NCBI RefSeq assembly: GCF_000384315.1
Contig: NZ_ARVW01000001.1
Span: 4,526,157-4,590,156 of the forward strand
DNA: 64,000 bases
Source: Amycolatopsis nigrescens CSC17Ta-90
Lineage (GTDB): Bacteria; Actinomycetota; Actinomycetes; Mycobacteriales; Pseudonocardiaceae
Reading direction: 5' to 3'
This document shows positions 7,975 through 17,033 of the stretch, in pieces. Each line of letters starts with the position of its first letter. Within the stretch, counting starts at the first letter, position 1. The notes beneath the pieces were generated by a model, which saw nothing but the letters and a program-made list of their open reading frames with translations, did no database searches and was not told the origin of the DNA. Made by a program: the position numbers and the translations under genes.

Positions 7975-10900
7975 ATGGACGGAGGTGCACGGCTTCGCGT
8001 CACGCTGCTCGGCACGTTTCAGGTGTCTCGCGGTGACGCCGTGCTGCCCGTGCCGGGCGTGCGGTTGCAGGGCCTGCTCGTCCGGCTGGCGCTCGCCGGT
8101 GGTCGCGCGGTCGAGCCGGGCGTGCTGATCGACGCGATCTGGGCCGAGCAGCCGCCTTCCGGCCCCGCCCACGCGCTGCAGAGCCTCGTCTCCCGGCTGC
8201 GCCGTGCCCTCGTCCCCACCGAAATCGCGCAGGTCACGGGCGGCTACCGGCTGGCAGTGGACGCGGCCGACGTGGACGCGCTGCGCTTCGAACAGCTCAC
8301 CGCTACCGGTCGGGAGCGGCTGCGGGCCGGTGACCCGGAAGCCACCGGGGTTGCACTCGCGGAGGCCATGGCGTTGTGGGGCGACCATCCTGGCGCCGAA
8401 CCCGCGGCCATCGCCGCGGTCACGCCCACGGTCGCGACCCGGTTGGCACAGGTGTCGATCGAGGCGGTCGCCGACCTCGCCGACGCCGAGTTGTCGCTTG
8501 GGCAAGCCGAGGCGGCCACCGCCCGGCTGACCAGGTTGCTGACCGAGCACCCCGGCCACGAGCGGGCGGCCGCGCTGCTGATCGACGGGCTAGCCGCCCA
8601 GGGGCGTCAAGCCGAGGCGCTGGCCGTCTACGAGCGGACCCGCCAGACCCTGGCCGACCTCCTCGGCGCCGACCCTGGCACCGCACTGCGGGAACGCCAC
8701 CTGCGCCTGCTGCGCCCCGACCATTCCATCCCGGCGGTCACCGATCCCGACGAGCTCCGGCCGACCAACCTGCCCGCGCCGGTGACCAGCTTCATCGGCC
8801 GAGATGACGACCTCACCCACCTCGGCACCCTGCTCACTACCGGACGCCTGGTCACCGTCCTCGGCCCCGGCGGCGCCGGGAAGACCCGGCTCGCGCTGGA
8901 GGCCGCCCGCCGCCACGAACACGGCTGCTGGCTCATCGACCTCGCGTCCGTCACCGAATCAGCGAAGATCACCACGGCCGCGCTCGCCGCTATCGGGCTA
9001 CGCGGCGGCGCGATGCTCGACGCCCGCAAGCGAGCCGAGGGGGACGAGCTGGACATCCTCGTCGGAGAACTCGGCGGCCGGGAGAGCCTGCTGCTGGTCG
9101 ACAACTGCGAGCACCTGATCGATGCCGTGGCACACCTGGTCGCGGCCCTGCTGTCCCGCTGCCCCAAGCTGCGCGTGCTCGCCACCAGCCGCGAGCCTCT
9201 CGCGGTCGACGGCGAGGCGCTCCTGCCGCTCGGCCCGCTCGCGTTGCCCGGTCCGGACGACGGCGTCGAACAGGCTCGAAGGGCGGCCTCGATGCGCCTG
9301 TTCACCGAGCGGGCCGCCGCCGCGCGACCCGGTTTCGACGTCGACAAGACCACGTTGTCCGACGTAGTGCGCGTGGTGCGTGGCCTGGACGGCATGCCGC
9401 TGGCCCTCGAGCTGGCCGCCGCCCGGTTGCGCACGCTGTCGCTGCCCGACTTGGCCGACGGGCTCTCCGACCGGTTCCGGCTGCTCACCACCGGCAACCG
9501 CACCGCACCGCCCCGGCACCGCACCCTGCGTGCGGTCATCGCCTGGAGCTGGGATCAGCTCCGCGAGCACGAACGCACCGTCGCGGAACGGATTTCCGTC
9601 CTGCCTGGCGGCGTCACACCAGCCTCGGCCACCGCCGTCTGCGCCGGCACCGCCGTGCCCACCGCCGAGATCCCCGAACTGCTCGCCGCCCTCGTCGACC
9701 GGTCGCTGCTGCAGCTCGCGCCCGACACCGGCCGCTACCGCATGCTCGAAACCATCCGCGAGTACGGCGTCGACCGCCTGACCGACACCGGCGATCCCGG
9801 CGCGGCCCGCGATCTGGCCGCCGCCCACTTCACCGAGCTGATCGCCGGCCACGACCCCCAGCTGCGCGGGGCCGACCAGCTGAAGGCCATGAACGTCATC
9901 AGCGCCGAGTACGACAACACGCTCGCCGCTCTGCGCCACCTGTGCGACGTCCACGATTCCGCCGGCGCGATCACCCTCGTGCTGACCCTGACCTGGTACT
10001 GGCAGATGTTCGGCCGCCACTCCGACGGCGCTTATTGGCTGGGCGAGGCACTGGCGGTGCCCGGCGGCGAGCCGAACCCTGAACGCGACTGCGCCCGAGC
10101 CGTCCACCTGCTCAACCGGGCGGACATCCTGTCCGGAATCACCACCGGGGAAGCCGCGAACGACCGGGCGGAGATGCGCGAGCTGGCCGACCGGCTGCTC
10201 GCGCATCCGGAGCTGCCGAGCCACTACCGCGTTTTCGGCCCGATCCTGCTCTTCCTGCAGGACGAGCAGGCCGCGCTCGCGATCTTCCAGCACCTTGCCG
10301 ACGGCGACGACGGGTGGCTGTCCGGACTGGCCCACTACTTCCTGGCCGAGATCGCCGAGAGCGCTGGCGCGCTCGACCGCACGCGTGTCCACGTGGAGGC
10401 GGCACTGGCCCGCTTCCGTCAGGTCGGCGACCGGTGGGGCCAGGCCGCCGCGCTCCCGATGCGTGCCCAACTCCGGCGCTACGACGACCTCGACGGCGCG
10501 CTGGCCGACCTGCGCGAGGCCCGGACGCTGGCCGGCGAGTTCGGCTCGCTCAGCCTCGGCGACCAGCTCTACCGCGACCTGCGCTGGATCGACGTGCACC
10601 TGCGACGCGGCGACACCGACCGGGCGATCGCGATGATCGACTCCGCCCGGGAGCGGGCGCTGCATGCGTCGTCAGCGGAGATGCTGGTCCTGATCGACGC
10701 GCGGGAGGCAGACCTCCGGGTGCGGCTCGGCGACCTGGACAGGGCGGGCGACCTGCTCGACAACGCCGAACGCGGTCTGCGCGGCGACACCGCCTTCCCC
10801 GCGGACCAAGCCCGGACGCTGGTCGGCAGCGCACGGGCCGCGCTCTGCCTGGCGCTGGACGACCTGCCCGGCGCGAACAAGGCGCTGCGGGAGGCGTACG

Positions 10901-11205
10901 CGGCCGCGCTGGCAACCCGGGAACTGCCGACCCTGGCACTGGTAACGGTGCACACGGCCGCGCTCGCCGAGACGCGCGGGCAGCACGACGGGTCGGCCGT
11001 GCTGCTCGGGGCCGCCGCCCGGCTGCGCGGCACGCACGACCGCACCGATCCGCGAATCCGCGAGCTCACCCACCGGGGTCAGGCTGCGCTGGGCGAGGAC
11101 GAGTTCGCCGCGGCTTACGCGAAAGGCTGGGAACTGGACGCGAAAGCGGCCGTGACCGCGGCCGACCCGGCCCGGCTACCCCGGAACCCCAGAGGGAACG
11201 GCTGA
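7975..11205 (+). CDS. AfsR-like regulator: BTAD winged helix, NB-ARC-type ATPase, TPR domain
   Basis: 1076 residues. Residues 1-95 form an OmpR/SARP-type winged helix (LRVTLLGTFQVSRG, ALQSLVSRLRRAL); 95-250 a BTAD all-helical domain; about 270-560 a nucleotide-binding domain with the P-loop GPGGAGKT at 297-304, Walker B LLLVDNCEH at 372-380 and ATSREPL; 600-1060 tetratricopeptide-like repeats. Such proteins switch on specific promoters after ATP binding. The gene is divergent from the GDSL operon with about 107 bp between starts, so that operon is a plausible target. Confidence 0.92.
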   Translation: MDGGARLRVTLLGTFQVSRGDAVLPVPGVRLQGLLVRLALAGGRAVEPGVLIDAIWAEQPPSGPAHALQSLVSRLRRALVPTEIAQVTGGYRLAVDAADVDALRFEQLTATGRERLRAGDPEATGVALAEAMALWGDHPGAEPAAIAAVTPTVATRLAQVSIEAVADLADAELSLGQAEAATARLTRLLTEHPGHERAAALLIDGLAAQGRQAEALAVYERTRQTLADLLGADPGTALRERHLRLLRPDHSIPAVTDPDELRPTNLPAPVTSFIGRDDDLTHLGTLLTTGRLVTVLGPGGAGKTRLALEAARRHEHGCWLIDLASVTESAKITTAALAAIGLRGGAMLDARKRAEGDELDILVGELGGRESLLLVDNCEHLIDAVAHLVAALLSRCPKLRVLATSREPLAVDGEALLPLGPLALPGPDDGVEQARRAASMRLFTERAAAARPGFDVDKTTLSDVVRVVRGLDGMPLALELAAARLRTLSLPDLADGLSDRFRLLTTGNRTAPPRHRTLRAVIAWSWDQLREHERTVAERISVLPGGVTPASATAVCAGTAVPTAEIPELLAALVDRSLLQLAPDTGRYRMLETIREYGVDRLTDTGDPGAARDLAAAHFTELIAGHDPQLRGADQLKAMNVISAEYDNTLAALRHLCDVHDSAGAITLVLTLTWYWQMFGRHSDGAYWLGEALAVPGGEPNPERDCARAVHLLNRADILSGITTGEAANDRAEMRELADRLLAHPELPSHYRVFGPILLFLQDEQAALAIFQHLADGDDGWLSGLAHYFLAEIAESAGALDRTRVHVEAALARFRQVGDRWGQAAALPMRAQLRRYDDLDGALADLREARTLAGEFGSLSLGDQLYRDLRWIDVHLRRGDTDRAIAMIDSARERALHASSAEMLVLIDAREADLRVRLGDLDRAGDLLDNAERGLRGDTAFPADQARTLVGSARAALCLALDDLPGANKALREAYAAALATRELPTLALVTVHTAALAETRGQHDGSAVLLGAAARLRGTHDRTDPRIRELTHRGQAALGEDEFAAAYAKGWELDAKAAVTAADPARLPRNPRGNG

Positions 11206-11222
11206 CGACGTCTGGCCTTCGG

Positions 11223-12383
11223 TCAGCGCTCGGCTGCCTTGGCGATCAGCCGGGCCCGGATCTGCTGGGACTGGGCGACTTCGGCGATCGTGCGGGCCAT
11301 CGCCAGGCCGGCGTCGTGCACGAACCGGTCACCGTCGGGGCCACCGGCCGCGACACCGAAGGCGGCGGTGTGGTTGCCGGCCTCGGGCGGGAGGTCGAAG
11401 GACAGCATCGGGTGGATCGCGGGGATGCGCAGCGAGACGTTGCCCATGTCGGTAGAGCCGAACATCTTGTCCGGGTAGTCGGGGAAGGTCCGGCCGATGG
11501 CCTTCGCGTGCTTTTCGAACAGCAGGGCCAGGTCGGGGTCGTGCCGGAATTCGCGGTAGATGGACGGCAATGCGGTGTACTCGACGCTGGTGCCGGTGGC
11601 CACAGCACCCGCGTCGAAGCAGCGCCGCACCCGCTCCCACACTTCGTCGACTTCGCCGATGGTGTCACTGCGGATCATGCAGTCGACGACCGCGTGGTCG
11701 GGGATGACGTTGACGGCCGCCCCGGCTTCCTTGACGACGTGGTGCACCCTGATGCCGTCGCGCAGCTGCTGGCGGAGCAGGCCGATGGCGGTCTGGGCGA
11801 CGACCGCCGCGTCCGCCGCGTTCAGCGCGCTCCAAGGGCGCGAAGCGTGCCCGCCGATCCCCGTGTAGGTCACCTGCCAGGACCGCGAAGCGCGCAGTTG
11901 CGGGATGACGACGTCCTTGAGCGTCGGGTGCACCATCATGGCCGCGTGGGTACCGTCGAAGACACCGCGGTTGACCATGATTTCCTTGCCGGTTCCTTGT
12001 TCCTCGGCCGGAGTGCCGAAAACCCGCACCGTCAGCCCGAGTTCGTCGGCGTAGGGGGCCAACGCCATCGCCGCGCCGATCGCGGACGCGGCGATGACGT
12101 TGTGGCCGCAGCCGTGCCCGATGCCGGGGAGTGCATCCATTTCCGCGCACAGACCGAACGCGAAGTCACCGGACCCGGCCGTGGCGACGAACGCCGTCGG
12201 CAGACCGGCCACCCCTTTCTCCACCGTGAACCGCCCGCTTTCCAGCATCTCGATCATCGCCGCCGAGGTTTCGTGTTCTTCGAAGGCCAGCTCGGGGTTG
12301 GCGTTGATCCGGTGCGAAAGCTCCAGCACCGGGTCCAGGTTCTGCTCGAACGTGCGCTCGATGCGCTGGTCGATGCCGGTCAT
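11223..12383 (-). CDS. M20-family metallo-amidohydrolase/peptidase
   Basis: 386 residues from the ATG at 12383. Metal-ligand motifs are visible: CAEMDALPGIGHGCGHN near residue 85, TPAEEQGTGKE (Glu catalytic pair), MMVHP, and a late GSTDMGNVS. The dimerisation domain starts at ASRSWQVTYTGIGGHASRPW. Members hydrolyse N-acyl or amidated amino-acid derivatives. The start overlaps the stop of the deacetylase gene by 4 bp, so the two are co-translated and likely sequential in one pathway. Confidence 0.9.
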   Translation of the reverse strand: MTGIDQRIERTFEQNLDPVLELSHRINANPELAFEEHETSAAMIEMLESGRFTVEKGVAGLPTAFVATAGSGDFAFGLCAEMDALPGIGHGCGHNVIAASAIGAAMALAPYADELGLTVRVFGTPAEEQGTGKEIMVNRGVFDGTHAAMMVHPTLKDVVIPQLRASRSWQVTYTGIGGHASRPWSALNAADAAVVAQTAIGLLRQQLRDGIRVHHVVKEAGAAVNVIPDHAVVDCMIRSDTIGEVDEVWERVRRCFDAGAVATGTSVEYTALPSIYREFRHDPDLALLFEKHAKAIGRTFPDYPDKMFGSTDMGNVSLRIPAIHPMLSFDLPPEAGNHTAAFGVAAGGPDGDRFVHDAGLAMARTIAEVAQSQQIRARLIAKAAER

Positions 12384-13273
12384 CGCGCCAGATCCGTTCC
12401 GATGGATACGTGGTCGACGATCTGGGCGTGCGTGGCGAACCAGACGCCTTCGCGGGAGGCGATGTGCTCGAGCAGTTCGGTGAGGATCGTGACGCGGGAG
12501 CGGTGCCCGATGACGTGCGGGTGGAGGGTGAGCTGAAAGATGCCGCCTTCGGCGTAGGCGAGGTCGAACTCGTCGCGCCAGATCGACAGCACTCCGCGTG
12601 GCGGCGTGTACGGCCGCTGTGCCGCGAACCTCTCCATCATGAAGTACGGCATGTCGTCGCGGATCCACTCCACCGGCAGCTCGACGATGCCGGTGGGCTC
12701 GCCGTCGGCGACGATCTCGTAGCAGTCGTCGTCGGCCATCAGCGAGGAGTCGTAGGTCAGGCCCAGCTCGCGGATGATCCGCAGCGAGTGCTCGGAGAAG
12801 TCCCACGACGGGGTGCGGATGCCGACCGGCCGCGTGCCGGTGAGGCGTTCCAGCGTGTCCGCGGCCCGGAAGGCGAGGTCGCGTTCGGCTTCGGGTGGAA
12901 GCTGGGTGTTGCGTTCGTGGATCCAGCCGTGCAGCGCGATCTCGTGCCCGGCGTCCACATAGGACTTTGCTTCGCCGTCGTGCAGCAGCGCGGACACGGC
13001 GGGCATGAAGAAGGTCGACGGCGCCGCGAACCGATCAAGCAGCCTCAGGATCCGGGGCACGCCGACCCGCGCGCCGTACTCGCCCTGCGACAGCTTTCCC
13101 GGTAGCACCTCGCCGTCCCGCAACGGGATCGTCTCGTGGTCGGAATCGAACGACAAGGTCACCGCCACCTTGGCGCCACCAGGCCAGGACTCCGGCCGCA
13201 ACGGCTGGCCGGCGCGCACCCGTCCGACGTGCCCGCGCCAGGTCTTTTCGTCCCACTGCCACGGTTCACTCAT
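12380..13273 (-). CDS. polysaccharide-deacetylase-fold hydrolase
   Basis: 297 residues from the ATG at 13273. A NodB-type fold is indicated by TLSFDSDHET (catalytic Asp pair), HEIALHGWIHERN (metal His), GIRTPSWDFS and a late LTLHPHVIGH. The absence of a signal peptide and the pairing with an M20 amidase suggest a cytoplasmic amide-hydrolysing member such as the allantoinase/PuuE-like group rather than a cell-wall deacetylase. The gene is divergent from the IclR gene across a palindromic operator and is probably repressed by it. Confidence 0.85.
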   Translation of the reverse strand: MSEPWQWDEKTWRGHVGRVRAGQPLRPESWPGGAKVAVTLSFDSDHETIPLRDGEVLPGKLSQGEYGARVGVPRILRLLDRFAAPSTFFMPAVSALLHDGEAKSYVDAGHEIALHGWIHERNTQLPPEAERDLAFRAADTLERLTGTRPVGIRTPSWDFSEHSLRIIRELGLTYDSSLMADDDCYEIVADGEPTGIVELPVEWIRDDMPYFMMERFAAQRPYTPPRGVLSIWRDEFDLAYAEGGIFQLTLHPHVIGHRSRVTILTELLEHIASREGVWFATHAQIVDHVSIGTDLAR

Positions 13274-13286
13274 GACCGCTCCGTTT

Positions 13287-13340
13287 CGTATTGCGATACG
13301 CAGTCTCACACTGTAGCCCAATAAGGTCGTATCACAATGA
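13287..13340. promoter_or_regulatory. IclR-type divergent operator/promoter region
   Basis: CGTATTGCGATACG (13287-13300) is a dyad with 5-bp arms, and CGTATCACAATGA (13328-13340) matches its complement at 10 of 13 positions. Between them lies a minus-strand promoter: TTGTGA (13337-13332), 16-bp spacer, TACAGT (13315-13310), for the deacetylase-amidohydrolase pair. The plausible binder is the adjacent IclR protein. Confidence 0.5.
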
Positions 13341-13375
13341 GAAACGCCGGTGCGCCCAGTGGTACAGTCAGTCTC

Positions 13376-14170
13376 ATGCACGCGGAAGAAGCGGACAAGC
13401 CGGCCGGCAGTGTCCGGTCGATGAACAGCGTCCTGAACACCCTGCGAGTCTTCGAGGAAGTCGCCATGCGGCAACCGATCGGGGTCTCGGAACTGGCCCG
13501 CGTGACGGAGATCCCGAAGGGCACCGTGCAGCGGTGCCTGGTGACGCTCCAGCAGGCCGGCTGGCTCAAGGTGGTGGACCCCGAGCGCGCGCGGTGGGGC
13601 GTGACGAGGAAGGCGCTGGTCCTCGGTCTGCGCAGCGCCGGGGAGCGGGACCTGCAAGAAGTAGCGGGGCCGGTCGTCAAGCGCCTCGCGGCCGAGACGG
13701 ACGAGACCGTCCTCCTCGGTGTGCGCGACGGCGAGTGCCTGGTCATCCTCGCCAGGGAAGACACCGCCCAGGTGGTCCGCGTCTTCCTCGAAATCGGTGC
13801 GCGAGTGCCGTTGCGCGCGACCTCGGGGGGTACGGCGATCATGGCACTGCTCGAGGACGCCGAGGTCGACGAACTGCTGCGGCACGAGCTCAAGGAGTTC
13901 GCCGACGCCCCCGTGCCGGACTCCGCGAAACTCCGGCGGGAGATCGCCCAGACCGCGAAGCGCGGATACGCGCTCAACGGCTCCTCCTCGTGGTACCGCC
14001 CGCACGTGGCCTCCATCGGCGCGGCGGTCACGAACCCGGCCGGGCGCCCGGTCGCGGCGGTCACCCTCGCCGTTCCGGAAATGCGTTACAACCGCGCCCA
14101 GGAGAAGACCTTCGCGCCGCTGGTGATGGCAGCGGCGGCCGAGATCAGCCGCCTGCTCGCGGCCGACTGA
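13376..14170 (+). CDS. IclR-family transcriptional regulator
   Basis: 264 residues from the ATG at 13376. TACAGT (13363-13368) ends 7 nt before this ATG and no Shine-Dalgarno is present, so a leaderless message is likely; the in-frame ATG at 13337 lies inside an operator half and is not preferred. Residues 15-75 form the winged helix (SVLNTLRVFEEVA, GVSELARVTEIPKGTVQRCL), and 90-260 the IclR effector domain (LRATSGGTAIMALL, GYALNGSSSWYRP). Its likely targets are the divergent deacetylase and M20 genes. Confidence 0.9.
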   Translation: MHAEEADKPAGSVRSMNSVLNTLRVFEEVAMRQPIGVSELARVTEIPKGTVQRCLVTLQQAGWLKVVDPERARWGVTRKALVLGLRSAGERDLQEVAGPVVKRLAAETDETVLLGVRDGECLVILAREDTAQVVRVFLEIGARVPLRATSGGTAIMALLEDAEVDELLRHELKEFADAPVPDSAKLRREIAQTAKRGYALNGSSSWYRPHVASIGAAVTNPAGRPVAAVTLAVPEMRYNRAQEKTFAPLVMAAAAEISRLLAAD

Positions 14171-14275
14171 TGCCGCGCTGAACGCAAAGGAGGACTCGCG
14201 TGCCACCGAAGTCGCTCCGCCACGAAGCGGGACCCTCTGCGGCCGGATCACCCGAGCCGGTCCCATCGATTGAAT

Positions 14276-14319
14276 TACCGTAATACGGTATTCTCATCTG
14301 TCGGCAGTCCGTATTACGG
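14276..14319 (+). promoter_or_regulatory. pair of palindromic operators before the OYE-hydrolase genes
   Basis: TACCGTAATACGGTA (14276-14290) is a 15-bp palindrome and CCGTATTACGG (14309-14319) repeats its core. The centres are 31 bp apart, about three helix turns, suited to cooperative binding. A related 15-mer at 17038-17052 lies in front of the GntR gene, which is the likely binder. Confidence 0.55.
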
Positions 14320-14352
14320 TCATCGGAAACTTGTGAGGAAGTGAGTTCAGCT

Positions 14353-15441
14353 GTGCCCAGCGCAGAGCTCCCCGGTCCGGAGATGAACCCCTTGCGGCTG
14401 CGGGAGGTCACGGTGCCCAACCGGGTGTGGATGTCCCCGATGGCGCAGTACGCCGCGGAACCCGACGGGATGCCGACCGACTGGCACCTGGCGCACTACG
14501 GCCCCCGCGCGGTCGGCGGAGTTGGCCTGCTCATGGTCGAGTCCACCGCGGTCGGACCGCTGCACCGGACCACCTCGGCGGACCTCGGGATCTGGACCGA
14601 GGAGCAGGCCATCGCGCACCGGCGCCTGACCTCGTTCATCACCCGGCACGGTGCGGTTCCCGCGATCCAGCTGCTGGCCGCGGGCAGGAAGGGATCACAC
14701 CAGGTGCCATGGGAAGGCGCGGGACAGAACGGCTCGGTCGGGGTGGCCGACGGCGGCTGGGACGTGATCGCGCCGTCGGCGATCCCGTTCGGCGACCTGC
14801 CCGTGCCCCGGGAAGCGGGCCAAGCCGACCTCGACGAGGTCGTCGCGGCCTTCGCCAAGGCGACCCGGATGTCCCACCTGGCCGGGTACCGGGCCGTCGA
14901 GATCCACGCCTCGCACGGGTACCTGCTGCACCAGTTCCTGTCCCCGCTGGCCAACCACCGGACCGACGAGTACGGCGGGAGTCCGCGGAACCGGATGCGC
15001 TTCCCGCTGCGGGTGGCCCGCGCCGTCCGGGAAGCCTTCCCTGCCGACAAGCCCGTCTTCGTCCGCATCACCGCCACCGACTGGATCGAGGGCGGCATCA
15101 CCATCGAGGACGCCGCGGAGTTCGCCAAGGAACTGGCGGCCGAAGGCATCGACCTCCTCGACGTCACGTCCGGCGTCCTGGTGCGCGACGCCGAAGCCCG
15201 CCCGCCGGCGCGGGAGGGGGTGAACGTCGGGTTCGCGAGCACGCTCAAGGAGGCGTCGGGACTCGCGGTCGCCCCGGTCGGGCAGATCGGCGGACTGGCG
15301 ATGGCAGGCCGGATCGTGGGCGACGGCGAGGCGGACGCCGTGCTGATGGGCCGCCCCCTGCTGCGCGACCCGTACCTCGCGCTGCGCAACCGGCCCACCG
15401 ACAAGGCAGCCTGGCCCACCCGGTACCACCGCGCGCTCTGA
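14353..15441 (+). CDS. NADH:flavin oxidoreductase of the Old Yellow Enzyme family
   Basis: About 362 residues. TIM-barrel OYE features: VPNRVWMSPMAQY near the N-terminus, DWHLAHYGPRAVGGVGLLMVE, an active-site EIHASHGYLLHQFLSP, and the C-terminal FMN phosphate motif GEADAVLMGRPLLRDP. The start is uncertain: GTG at 14341 or 14353 or ATG at 14383; GAGGA at 14334 favours neither strongly. OYE enzymes reduce activated C=C bonds or open nitrogen heterocycles. It forms a two-gene unit with the alpha/beta hydrolase (33-bp gap) under two CCGTAATACGG operators. Confidence 0.9.
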   Translation: MPSAELPGPEMNPLRLREVTVPNRVWMSPMAQYAAEPDGMPTDWHLAHYGPRAVGGVGLLMVESTAVGPLHRTTSADLGIWTEEQAIAHRRLTSFITRHGAVPAIQLLAAGRKGSHQVPWEGAGQNGSVGVADGGWDVIAPSAIPFGDLPVPREAGQADLDEVVAAFAKATRMSHLAGYRAVEIHASHGYLLHQFLSPLANHRTDEYGGSPRNRMRFPLRVARAVREAFPADKPVFVRITATDWIEGGITIEDAAEFAKELAAEGIDLLDVTSGVLVRDAEARPPAREGVNVGFASTLKEASGLAVAPVGQIGGLAMAGRIVGDGEADAVLMGRPLLRDPYLALRNRPTDKAAWPTRYHRAL

Positions 15442-15474
15442 AGCCGAATCCACTTTTCGAAAGGAAAACCCGCT

Positions 15475-16266
15475 ATGCGCACGAACACGGAGAGCCGCGA
15501 GGTCCGGCGTCCCGACGGTACGACGATCCGGTACACGGTAAGCGGTCCGGCCGACGGGCCGACCATGGCGCTCATCCACGGCTGGGGCTGCGACCGCGGC
15601 GACTTCGACGCGATCACCGGCTTCCTCCCGCGGCACCACCGCGTGCTGGCGATCGACCTCGCCGAGCACGGGGACTCCCGGTCCACTCGCGACGTCTGGA
15701 CGATGGCGGAGTTCGCCCGCGACGTGGCGGCCGTGCTGGCAGCAGAATCGGTCGGCTCGTGCGTCGTCGTCGGGCATTCCCTCGGCGGGGCGGTCGCGAT
15801 CGAAACCGCCCGGCTGCTGCCCGGCACGGTCACCCGCGTGGTCGCGCTCGACGCACTGCACTACCTGTCCCTGTTCCCCGCGCAGGACGTACATCAGGCC
15901 GAAGCGCTGCTGCGCCCGTTCCGCGAGAACCTCGCCGGCGCGATGCGAGGCATGGTCGAGGCGGGCTCACCACCCGGCACCGACCCGGCGCTGGTGGACG
16001 CCTACACCAAGAAGATGAGCGCGGTGCGCCAGCCCGCGGGCCTGCACGCCCTGGAAGCCCTGGTGCACTGGGACATGGACGCCGCGCTGCGCGAGGTAAC
16101 CCAGCCGATCGTGCTGTTCGCGGTGCGCGCGATCATCACCGAGGAAGCGATCGACCGCTACGGCGACCGCCTGCGCATCGAACTGGTCGACCTCGGCAGC
16201 CACCACTTCCACGTCGAATCTCCCGAAGCGACGGCCGGGCTGCTGGCCGGCGAGATGTCCGATTAG
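15475..16266 (+). CDS. alpha/beta hydrolase
   Basis: 263 residues. Oxyanion-hole segment LIHGWGCDRGDFD, nucleophile elbow VVGHSLGGAVAIE (Ser in GHSLGG), acid in the LVDLG region and a late GSHHFHVESPE supplying the His. It is preceded by GAAAGGAAAACC. Co-transcription with an OYE reductase and closeness to an extradiol dioxygenase suggest C-C or ester hydrolysis after ring reduction or cleavage; this is inferred from context. Confidence 0.88.
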   Translation: MRTNTESREVRRPDGTTIRYTVSGPADGPTMALIHGWGCDRGDFDAITGFLPRHHRVLAIDLAEHGDSRSTRDVWTMAEFARDVAAVLAAESVGSCVVVGHSLGGAVAIETARLLPGTVTRVVALDALHYLSLFPAQDVHQAEALLRPFRENLAGAMRGMVEAGSPPGTDPALVDAYTKKMSAVRQPAGLHALEALVHWDMDAALREVTQPIVLFAVRAIITEEAIDRYGDRLRIELVDLGSHHFHVESPEATAGLLAGEMSD

Positions 16267-16273
16267 GACACTC

Positions 16274-16311
16274 GGGTCCCGCCGGCCGGCACTTGGCGGC
16301 CGGCCGGACCC
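16274..16311. terminator. bidirectional hairpin between convergent genes
   Basis: Arms GGGTCCCGCCGGCCG (16274-16288) and CGGCCGGCCGGACCC (16297-16311) pair over 15 bp with one mismatch and an 8-nt loop. It lies exactly between the hydrolase stop and the stop of the convergent GntR gene. Confidence 0.65.
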
Positions 16312-16314
16312 GGC

Positions 16315-17010
16315 TCAGCCGAGGTGCGGTTCCGGCTGTCCGGGTTGCCGCACGGCGAGTTCGCGGAGCGCGGTGGCCGCGGCGTTGCGGACGTGGTCCT
16401 CACACGCCTCGCGAGTGGCGGCGGGGTCACCGCGCACGGCCGCGTCGTGGATGGCGGTCAGCTCCCGGACGGTTTCCGGCCCGCGGCCGTCGGCCTGCAG
16501 GGATAAACCGCGCAGCATCTGCACGCGGGCGTGGATGCCGCGCAGCGTCGAATCGATGATCGGGTTCGCCGCCCCGGCGATGAGGGCGTCGTAGAACTCG
16601 TCCTTCATCTCCAGCCGCTCGGCCAGGCCGGCCTTGCGGTGGGTGCGGGCGTACCGCCGGATCATCTTGCCCATCCGCTCGCGCTGCTCGGCGGTGGACC
16701 GCTCGGCGAACAAGGCGCCGGCCAGACCCTCCAGCGCACCGCGCACCTCGAACAGCGCCTCGGCGTCGGCGGAGGTCAGCTCGGTGACGACCGGGCCGCG
16801 GTTGGGCACCGTGGTCACCAGGCCTTCGGACTCCAGCTGTCGCAGGACTTCGCGGACGACCGTCCGGGAAACCTCGTACCGCTCGCACAGTCGTGCCTCG
16901 ACCAGCCGCTCCCCGGCCTGGAACTCCGCGGCCAGGATGTCCTGCCGGAGCACTTCGAGTACCTGGGCCCGCAGCGGCGCGGCGACCCGCTGCACTCGTT
17001 GCCCTGCCAC
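16315..17010 (-). CDS. GntR-family regulator with FCD domain
   Basis: 231 residues from a GTG at 17010, fixed by AAGGAGG 9 nt upstream; the longer frame is spurious. Winged helix: LRAQVLEVLRQDILAAEF, then VSRTVVREVLRQLESEGLV; FCD ligand-binding bundle from residue 75 with a metal-type pattern (FEVRGALEGLAG, H in IHDAAVRG and EDHVRN). It is the last gene of the minus-strand catabolic operon. A 15-bp relative of the CCGTAATACGG operator precedes it, indicating autoregulation. Confidence 0.9.
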   Translation of the reverse strand: MAGQRVQRVAAPLRAQVLEVLRQDILAAEFQAGERLVEARLCERYEVSRTVVREVLRQLESEGLVTTVPNRGPVVTELTSADAEALFEVRGALEGLAGALFAERSTAEQRERMGKMIRRYARTHRKAGLAERLEMKDEFYDALIAGAANPIIDSTLRGIHARVQMLRGLSLQADGRGPETVRELTAIHDAAVRGDPAATREACEDHVRNAAATALRELAVRQPGQPEPHLG

Positions 17011-17033
17011 GCGGCCGCCTCCTTGTTGCTGGT

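Noticed and set aside
6449..8128. 559-codon plus-strand frame
   Set aside because: Shadow of the GDSL hydrolase and DUF998 genes; no recognisable domain.
8998..10665. 555-codon minus-strand frame
   Set aside because: Antisense shadow of the AfsR-like regulator; Gly/Gln/Arg-rich without motifs.
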